Positions 56,997-64,000 of a stretch of 64,000 nucleotides of DNA are shown here, one piece after another. Below the pieces are notes generated by a model. It saw only the letters and a program-made list of their open reading frames with translations, ran no database searches and had not been told where the DNA came from. Position numbers and translations under genes: made by a program. How positions within the stretch are numbered: position 1 is the stretch's first letter; each line of letters starts with the position of its first letter. Source of the DNA: Allium sativum (taxonomy: Eukaryota; Streptophyta; Magnoliopsida; Asparagales; Amaryllidaceae); NCBI GenBank assembly GCA_030737875.1, contig CM060912.1:459176310-459240309 (forward strand), read 5' to 3'.

Positions 56997-59900
56997 ATGG
57001 CTGAAGATCTTAACATCCCGGAGGGTTTAGTTATACCACTATGGTATAGGAGGTTGCAAGAGGCTAGGGCCGCGGCTGCGGGTCCGGCCAATGCTACTAC
57101 ACCAGAGACAACCGCTCCTCCTCCTCAGCCTAGAGTGGATAATTTTGCTAAGGTTTGCAAGGAGTTCAAGGCTATAGGAGGAAAACCTTTTCTTGGTTCA
57201 GAGACTTTCGTAGAGGCTAGAGATTGGCTTAAGGAAGTGGAAGAGTTGCTAGATATCTTTGAAGTGGAAGAGGGAAAGAAAGTCAAGTTGGCGGCTTGGT
57301 TAATGAAGGGAGAGGCCTCATTCTGGTGGGAGGTCACTAATGGAGAACGCCCTGTTGACTCTTGGGCAGATTTTAAGCAAAGGTTTGGGGCTAAGTTTCT
57401 CTCAAGGGCGGAAGAGAATCTGTTTATGGAGAAGTTCTTGAATTTGAAGCAAGGGAATCTCACGGTGAAAGAATATGTCAACAAATTCAATCAATTAGCA
57501 AGGTTTGGCATAGAGTTGGTGAATACACCGGAGAAGAAGGCTTTGAGGTTCGTTAGAGGCTTGAACGAACCATTGCAAGGAATAGCTATGACTCACATTC
57601 CTATGGGGGCCACTTTTGAGAAGCTTGTCTACATGGCACTTATGCATGAGGATGATAAGAATTCTAAGGCACCAGAGAAAAAGGGGGATCAGAAGAAACC
57701 GCAACAGCAACAACAAGGCAAGGGCGGAAAAGGCAATGGTGACAAAAAGAAGACGAAGAAGAAGTGCTTCAATTGTGGAACACCAGGACACCTCAGTAAG
57801 GATTGTCGCAAAAAGAAGAAGACCGGTTGCTTTCATTGTGGTGAAGCAGGGCATCTTGTGAAAAACTGCCCAAAGAAGGGGCAGAAGACGGGGTCTACCT
57901 CAGGAGGCCAGGTGCAAGCTCTTATAGCACCACCTCAGTCAGGGGGGCAAGTTCAGGTTCTCTCAGTTCCACCGATTCAGCAGAGAGGTAGAACTATTTC
58001 CGTTGAAAGTCTGGTTTTTCTGTTTGATCATCCAGTTCGTACTTTGTTTGACTCTGGCGCATCGCATTCTTTTATCTCATCATCGTTAGTTGAGTCACTG
58101 CACTTAGACACCAGTCTAGTTGATGATCCCTTGGTTGTCTCAAACCCAATTGGGGGCTCCATATATCTGTCTATGATATGTTTGGGTTTGAAGATTTCTA
58201 TACTTAGCGTTGAGTTTAAATGTGATGCTTTTGTATTGGGCTTCACGGGCTATGGGTTGATCTTGGGCATGGACTGGTTATCCAGTAATGGTGCCGTTCT
58301 TGATTGCGAAAGGAGAGTTGTCAGGCTCATGACCCGCTTGGGTAACACTCTCGAGATCTCTTGCAATCCCATGGAATCTGTTTTGCTAAGTTATCTTGAA
58401 TCGCTCGATGCTTCGGTCGAGAGTTTGTGTTCTGTCAGAGTAGTCCGGGAATATCCGGATGTGTTTGAAGAAGTAAAGGGTTTGCCTCCGAAGCGGGAGA
58501 TAGATTTCCGAATTTATTTGGTGGATAATGCCAAACCAGTGTCTTTGCCAGTACGCCACATGGCTCCTCGTGAGAGAAGAGAACTTCATAAGCAAGTAGG
58601 GGAGTTGCTTGAGAAGGGGTTCATAAGGCGAAGTATATCGGAGTGGGGAGCTCCAGTAGTGTTTGCCACGAAGGCGGATGGGTCCCTCAGACTTTGTGTG
58701 GATTATAGAGAACTTAATAAGCTCACGAAGAAGAATAGACACCCATTACCGAGGATAGATGATCTCTTTGATCAGTTGGTTGGCGCGTCAGTATTTTCGC
58801 AGATGGACTTAGCTACAGGGTTTCATCAGTTAAGAGTGGCGGAGGACAGTATAGAGAAGACTGCTTTCCGGACTCCGGATGGTTTTTATGAGTGGCTAGT
58901 GATGCCATTTGGATTGACAAACGCCCCCGCATACTTTGTTGATCTCATGAGTAGAGTGTTCAGAGAGTATCTGAATAAGTTTGTAGTAGTTTTTGTGGAT
59001 GACATATTGGTCTTTTCCAAGAATGAAGAAGAGCATGCCTTACATCTCAAGGAAGTGTTGGAGACTCTTCGAGCGCATAGTCTTAAAGCTAAATTCTCTA
59101 AATGCCATTTTTGGAGAAGAGAAGTGCGATTCTTAGGGCATGTGGTCTCTAAGGAAGGGATAGCTGTGGATCCCGCAAAGATAGTATCTATCCAGGATTG
59201 GAAAGTTCCTAGAAATGCTACCGAGGTAAGAAGTTTCTTGGGGTTGGCAGGATATTATAGGAAGTTCATCAAAGACTTCGCGAAGATATCAGCCCCATTA
59301 ACCCGCTTGACGAAAAAGAATCTGGTTTTCTCGTGGGATGTAGATTGTGATGATGCTTTCCGACGGTTAAAGAGAGCTTTGACCACCGCTCCAGTTTTAG
59401 TGCTCCCGGATGGGAGTAAGCCGTTTGTTGTTTATACCGATGCTTGTGGAACAGGATTAGGCGCAGTCTTGATGCAGGAGGGAAGGGTAATAGCCTATGG
59501 AGGGAGACAATTGAGAGTGCATGAGAAGAATTACCCTACCCATGATCTAGAGTTGGCCGCGATTGTTTTCGCACTTAAGTCTTGGCGCCATTATCTTCTT
59601 GGTGAGAGATTCGAGTTGTTCACCGACCATAAATCATTGAAGTACTTATTCTCTCAGAAGGATTTAAACTTAAGACAGCAAAGGTGGATGGAGTTCTTAG
59701 CATCCTATGATTTCGAGATAGCGTATACCCCTGGTAAGGGTAACGTGGTGGCAGACGCCTTAAGTAGAAAAAGGCTATCTTTGAGTCCATTGTTCGTGGA
59801 ACGACGAAGCTTGGAGTTTCTTTCTTTGTTTGACTTCAGACCTTCTGTTGATTTTGTACCTGGTTTGTTGGCATCCTTGGAGGTTAGACCTACTCTTTTG

Positions 59901-61424
59901 AGACGGATTGGCGAGGCTCAGCGAGACGACCCACAGTTGGTTGTGTTGGTAGAGAAGCTTATAAGAGGGGAGTCGTCCAGCCATTTGGGTAGATACACCA
60001 TAGATGATAAGGGATGGTTGCATAGAGACGGTAGACTTTGTGTACCGCAAGATGAGGGTTTGAAGAAGGCTATTTTGGATGATGCACATCGTTCAAGAAT
60101 GACTATTCATCCCGGTGGAGACAAAATGTACCAAGACATGAAGAGAGTTTTCTTCTGGGCCGGTATGAAGAAAGATGTGGCCGAGTATGTGGCTAGATGC
60201 TTAGTGTGCCAACAAGTTAAAGTGGAGCAAAGGAAACCCGGTGGGTTGCTACACCCATTGGAAGTTCCACAGTGGAAGTGGGATAGTGTCTCGATGGATT
60301 TCATCGACGGGTTACCGAGATCGAGGAAGGGCAATACGGGAATTTGGGTTGTGGTAGACAGACTTACCAAGAGTGCCCATTTTATACCCGTAAAGAGTAA
60401 GAGGACCGCTCCATGGCTTGCTTCAGTCTATGTTAGAGAGATTGTTAGATTGCATGGCGTACCATCCAGCATTGTGAGTGATCGAGATCCTATTTTCACT
60501 AGTGAGTTTTGGAGAAGTTTGCAAGAGGCGGTAGGGACTCAGTTGTGTTTGAGCACCGCATATCATCCTCAGACGGACGGTCAGACCGAGAGGGTGAACC
60601 GTATCTTAGAAGATCTTTTGAGGCTTTGTATCTTGGATTTTGGAGGTACATGGGAAGAACATCTTCCTTTGGTGGAGTTCGCATATAATAACAGCTTTCA
60701 GTCCAGTATTGGTATGGCTCCTTTCGAAGCTCTTTATGGAAGGCCTTGTCGATCTCCTACATGTTGGTGGGAATCTACGGATAAGATCTTGCTTGGGCCG
60801 GATATGGTTAGAGAGACTTCAGAGAAGATTGATTTAATTCGAAAAAGGATGAAAGCAGCGCAAGATAGACAGAAATCTTATGCGGATCGGAGAAGGACGG
60901 ATCTTGAGTTTGAGGTTGGGGACATGGTTTTTGTCAAAGTATCTCCATTGAGAAATGTTGTTCGCTTTGGGTCCGTAGGGAAGTTAGCACCGAGATTTGT
61001 TGGGCCGTTTCCTATTAAGGAAAGGATTGGACGGATGGCATATAGGGTGGAGTTGCCCGACAGACTTAGTGGTGTTCATGATGTATTCCATGTATCACAT
61101 TTGAGGAAGTGCTTACATGAGACCGCGGAGGTGGTAGAGCCGAGCTTGCTTAGAGATGTAGAGGTAGAGCGTGATGCGACGATTCGACGAGCTCCTACTC
61201 GCATCCTTGGGTCAGAAACTAGGAAGTTGAGGAACAGAGAAGTTCAGCTAGTTAAAGTGCAATGGGGAGATGACGAAAGCAATGCTACTTGGGAGACGGA
61301 AGCAAAGATGCGTTCTTTGTATCCATTTCTTTTTGAGAGTATGTCTTTTAACTTCTCCTTTATTGCTTGTCTAGTACTTATCTTATCTTTAGTATATCCT
61401 CTCGCTAATACCTATGACCTTTAG
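56997..61424 (+). CDS. gag-pol: Intact Gypsy Gag-Pol polyprotein, 1475 residues
   Basis: Start at 56997 ([10 protein letters not shown]) is preferred over an in-frame ATG at 56913 because element D's gag starts the same way. Residues about 85-190 are retrotransposon Gag ([33 protein letters not shown]). Two CCHC knuckles start at C257 and C278. Aspartic protease D352-S-G. Reverse transcriptase with FVDD at 666-669 (catalytic D668, D669). RNase H with D815 ([15 protein letters not shown]) and [10 protein letters not shown]. Integrase zinc region ([19 protein letters not shown]) and catalytic triad D1101, D1162, E1198 (35 residues between the last two). The GPF/SH3-like region ([23 protein letters not shown]) is followed by a short chromodomain-like end ([15 protein letters not shown]). 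It forms virus-like particles and copies and integrates the element. No stop or frameshift: all functions look intact. Confidence 0.97.
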   Translation: MAEDLNIPEGLVIPLWYRRLQEARAAAAGPANATTPETTAPPPQPRVDNFAKVCKEFKAIGGKPFLGSETFVEARDWLKEVEELLDIFEVEEGKKVKLAAWLMKGEASFWWEVTNGERPVDSWADFKQRFGAKFLSRAEENLFMEKFLNLKQGNLTVKEYVNKFNQLARFGIELVNTPEKKALRFVRGLNEPLQGIAMTHIPMGATFEKLVYMALMHEDDKNSKAPEKKGDQKKPQQQQQGKGGKGNGDKKKTKKKCFNCGTPGHLSKDCRKKKKTGCFHCGEAGHLVKNCPKKGQKTGSTSGGQVQALIAPPQSGGQVQVLSVPPIQQRGRTISVESLVFLFDHPVRTLFDSGASHSFISSSLVESLHLDTSLVDDPLVVSNPIGGSIYLSMICLGLKISILSVEFKCDAFVLGFTGYGLILGMDWLSSNGAVLDCERRVVRLMTRLGNTLEISCNPMESVLLSYLESLDASVESLCSVRVVREYPDVFEEVKGLPPKREIDFRIYLVDNAKPVSLPVRHMAPRERRELHKQVGELLEKGFIRRSISEWGAPVVFATKADGSLRLCVDYRELNKLTKKNRHPLPRIDDLFDQLVGASVFSQMDLATGFHQLRVAEDSIEKTAFRTPDGFYEWLVMPFGLTNAPAYFVDLMSRVFREYLNKFVVVFVDDILVFSKNEEEHALHLKEVLETLRAHSLKAKFSKCHFWRREVRFLGHVVSKEGIAVDPAKIVSIQDWKVPRNATEVRSFLGLAGYYRKFIKDFAKISAPLTRLTKKNLVFSWDVDCDDAFRRLKRALTTAPVLVLPDGSKPFVVYTDACGTGLGAVLMQEGRVIAYGGRQLRVHEKNYPTHDLELAAIVFALKSWRHYLLGERFELFTDHKSLKYLFSQKDLNLRQQRWMEFLASYDFEIAYTPGKGNVVADALSRKRLSLSPLFVERRSLEFLSLFDFRPSVDFVPGLLASLEVRPTLLRRIGEAQRDDPQLVVLVEKLIRGESSSHLGRYTIDDKGWLHRDGRLCVPQDEGLKKAILDDAHRSRMTIHPGGDKMYQDMKRVFFWAGMKKDVAEYVARCLVCQQVKVEQRKPGGLLHPLEVPQWKWDSVSMDFIDGLPRSRKGNTGIWVVVDRLTKSAHFIPVKSKRTAPWLASVYVREIVRLHGVPSSIVSDRDPIFTSEFWRSLQEAVGTQLCLSTAYHPQTDGQTERVNRILEDLLRLCILDFGGTWEEHLPLVEFAYNNSFQSSIGMAPFEALYGRPCRSPTCWWESTDKILLGPDMVRETSEKIDLIRKRMKAAQDRQKSYADRRRTDLEFEVGDMVFVKVSPLRNVVRFGSVGKLAPRFVGPFPIKERIGRMAYRVELPDRLSGVHDVFHVSHLRKCLHETAEVVEPSLLRDVEVERDATIRRAPTRILGSETRKLRNREVQLVKVQWGDDESNATWETEAKMRSLYPFLFESMSFNFSFIACLVLILSLVYPLANTYDL

Positions 61425-61934
61425 ATAGGGTAAAACCTATGGTTGAAACATGTGTTTGAAACATGTTATGGTTGATGGATGCATATGGATGCAATTGTTT
61501 GCTAGTGGTTGCTCGTGGATGCATATACACACACATTAGGCACTAGATCGGCTCAGTCACTTCATGTTGCATATTGCATAAATGGATGTGGTAGTTAGAT
61601 TGATGGATGTATCATGGCTGTGTTATCATATGGATGATGCATTTTTGTGTATGGTTGTGCACGCATGTAGAAATTTGTATGTGTCAATAGGGTTTCGCAT
61701 ACATATTGGATGCATGGCACTATCATGGTTTGCATTAAGGAGGTTTACTGTATCAGTAACCGCCTGATTTTCGCATTAGGTAAGTACATATACACACACT
61801 TTTGCATATATCCATCCAGCATTTAGAATCTTGTAAGGACAATGATTGCTCGTGGATGATGCTTTGAGTAGATGGATGATTGGATGGTAGGATACGTTCT
61901 TCCTAACTTGAAGATTTCGGGGACGAAATCCTTT
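61425..61934 (+). other. Post-pol spacer with conserved block
   Basis: Noncoding, rich in ATGGATG/GGATGCATAT words. Positions 61497-61550 match 13277-13329 of decayed element D (opposite strand) with about two differences. It ends with GGGGACGAAATCC before the polypurine tract. The 61-codon frame at 61582 lacks support. Confidence 0.7.
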
Positions 61935-61947
61935 AAGGAGGGGAGAA
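61935..61947 (+). other. Polypurine tract of element E
   Basis: AAGGAGGGGAGAA directly before the 3' LTR. Confidence 0.95.
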
Positions 61948-64000
61948 TGTAACAACCCGTATTTTCAATAACCTGTAATAACATAAATCGAGGCAGAATT
62001 TAATTCTAAAATGGGAATCAAGGGAAACGGGCTATGCCATTGCGTTCGTCTCGGAAAAATACGCGAAATAGAGTCCGAGTTTTCGAAAATCGGAGTCCGT
62101 ATGACCAAGATATGGCCTCGCGAAGTTTCACGAAAATTCCCAAATTAAAGTATACTTAATTAAGTGAAATGGGTTGTGTAGATATATATATATATATATA
62201 TATATTGATATATATATATATATATATATATATAATTGAAAATTTAATAAATAAATATGCAAAAATGCTCAAAACAGCGAATTGGGAGAGGGGAATAACC
62301 GAACCGGCCGATTTTTGAAGTCGACCCGAGCCCGCTGGGTCGACTAGGGGTTAATCCAGGGTGTTTGGCTGTCAACCCGTGGGCCGATTCGCTCAAGTGC
62401 AGATTTTGCATTTGAATGGTTCTCATGGTCCATCTTTAATCTAAAGGCCCTAGATGGTTCCTACACTTGACTTCTTCCCCAAGACATGCTTTGATGGCTT
62501 GGATTGAATCTAGGGTTAATCCTATGGCCTAAAACACTTGCCTAATCTATAAATAAGACCCTAACCTACCCTAATTCATTCATAATTAAACCTAGTGACT
62601 AAACTATGGCAAAATGCTAGCTCTCATGGCCTCCACTAATTTTATGAAGAGGGTTGCATACTAATCACTCTCTAATCAACTTCTAATCCCTTCTTAGCAT
62701 CTTAATCTTCTTCATTTGGTGTTCAAAGTTGCTAGTTGTGAGTTTCTATCACTTTGATGATCTTTTGGTAAACTAATTAGATGAGATGTGATGAGATTTA
62801 TGGTTTTGTATGTGGGTTAATGAGCTTTGAATCATATGATATGATGTTAGCATTAATCTTATGTTTATGCATGTTGAGTATGTAAGCTTATGCAAGTTTA
62901 ATATGATGTATGTTATGTTTGCATGATGCTAAATATGCAAGTTGTGGGCTATGTAATCATATGCATGTTATGCAAGTTCATGGTAATATGCTATGCAAGT
63001 TACATGTTTGTTAATATGCAAGTTACATGTTTGTTAATATGCAAGTTACATGTATGTAAATATGCAAGTTACATGTTTGTTAATATGCAAGTTACATGTT
63101 TGTTAATATGCAAGTTACATGTATGTAAATATGCAAGTTACATGTTTCTTTATATGCAAGTTACATGTTTGTTAATATGCGAGTTACATGTATGTAAATA
63201 TGCAAGTTACATGTTTATTAATATGCAAGTTCATGATGACACATTATGCAAGTCTATAAGCTAATATGCAAGTTTGTTATGCAAAATGAATATGTAAGTT
63301 ATGTGACATATTATATGCAAGTTATGTGACATGTTATGCAAGTTCATATGCAAGTTATGTGTTTGTTAATATGCAAGATGGCACCTTTGAAACATGTTCA
63401 TTCATATGCAAGTTGACACCTTTTATATGTGTTATATCATGAACGAAATTACGTGGGAACGATGGGGTAATTAAATGCATAAGTTAATAAGATTGTGTGA
63501 AATTAATATAATTATGCATAACACAAAATAAATAAACATAGTATGGGAATTTGCCTATTTGGTTAGGTGTACCCATACTATGTGTTGGGAATTTACCTAT
63601 TGAGTTAGGTCTACCCCATGGGAATTTACCTATTAAGTTAGGTCTACCCATGTTAAGAAAACTTGATTAATTAGGGATAATTAATATAAAATTATGAGGG
63701 TGATTAATTAGGTGTAATTAATTGACTAAGACACGAGGTTGGACTCAGTTGTAGCGTAAAACTGCCCGGACCCAACCGGCTTAACCAGTTGCTACAAATG
63801 TTAGCCCAATGTGAGAGGTCTTAGGCACAAACTAAATACGTAATTAATGTAAAGACACGAGGTTAGACTCTGTTATGACATAAGGCTGCCCGGACCCAAC
63901 CGGCTTAACCAGCGGTCATAAAAGACAGTCTAATGTGAGAGGTCTTTACAAAGGTTACGTTCTTAATTAATTAATTAAGAAACACTTAACCATATTAGCA
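61948..64000 (+). repeat. 3' LTR of element E (first 2053 bp)
   Basis: Copy of 53562-55614 at a fixed offset of 8386. Includes the hairpin at 62320-62344, TATA box at 62548, 23-bp array at 62992-63221 and the hairpin modules at 63730-63821 and 63854-63945. The window ends inside it. Confidence 0.97.

Larger units (their letters stand above)
53562..64000 (+). mobile_element. Intact Ty3/Gypsy element E (3' LTR runs off the window)
   Basis: 5' LTR 53562-56796 (3235 bp), primer-binding site 56799-56810, one continuous gag-pol frame 56997-61424, spacer, polypurine tract 61935-61947, 3' LTR from 61948. The offset between the LTRs is a constant 8386 bp to the window end, and they are identical wherever I compared them, except that a TTG inside the AT run sits 2 bp earlier in the 3' copy. 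Predicted full length is about 11.6 kb, ending near 65182. The five bases before it are CCATA, the expected target duplication. Long LTRs, initiator-Met priming and a chromodomain-like C-terminus suggest a chromovirus (possibly Tekay/Del group). Confidence 0.95.

Noticed and set aside
61582..61767. 61-codon frame in the post-pol spacer of E as an env-like or accessory gene
   Set aside because: Short, no signal peptide or recognisable domain; the matching D region is not open.

Overview
The window is nuclear DNA from a flowering plant, most likely a eudicot. It is AT-rich, carries one intron-containing plant-specific INDETERMINATE DOMAIN (IDD) zinc-finger gene, and is otherwise nested Ty1/Copia and Ty3/Gypsy LTR retrotransposons primed by initiator-Met tRNA, with one Mutator-like DNA transposon and one polyadenylated retroposon. 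I cannot name the species.

Layout. 1-1815: 3' end of a very long LTR (family A, plus strand). 1843-23295: an old, broken Copia element (B, minus strand). Its 3' LTR side holds a Gypsy solo LTR (S, 2818-6472) flanked by a perfect 5-bp target duplication. Its gag zinc-knuckle region is split by a degenerate Gypsy element (D, 10001-21796, minus strand), whose own 5' LTR carries a 1.1-kb retroposon with a poly(A) tail (18099-19177). 23296-25329: upstream flank of the only host gene. 25330-27107: IDD transcription-factor gene, four exons, 426 residues. 27457-32052: a complete, fairly young Copia element (C, minus strand) with a perfect TATAG target duplication, inserted about 350 bp past the IDD stop codon.

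33234-52455: an array on the minus strand of family A, LTR-internal-LTR-internal-LTR. The LTRs are about 6.45 kb, the internal regions only about 1.16 kb with no gag or pol, yet each keeps a primer-binding site and a polypurine tract. The left LTR is interrupted by a 2.5-kb Mutator-like foldback element (37694-40220, 9-bp target duplication). 52456-53561: start of another Gypsy LTR, interrupted by an intact Gypsy element (E) from 53562 to beyond the window end. E has a single 1475-codon open gag-pol frame with all catalytic motifs and almost identical LTRs, so it looks recently inserted and possibly competent.

Most notable observation: three diverged Gypsy LTR families (S, D, E) each carry a pair of about 93-bp modules that fold into a hairpin. 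The arms change together while the loop core (CCCGGAACC/CCCGGACCC type) and flanks (ACACGAGGTTAG ... TGAGAGGTCT) persist. They lie downstream of each LTR's TATA box, so probably in the transcribed leader. The same LTRs share several other positionally conserved hairpins and blocks. These are inferences by eye; covariation and folding tests would decide them.
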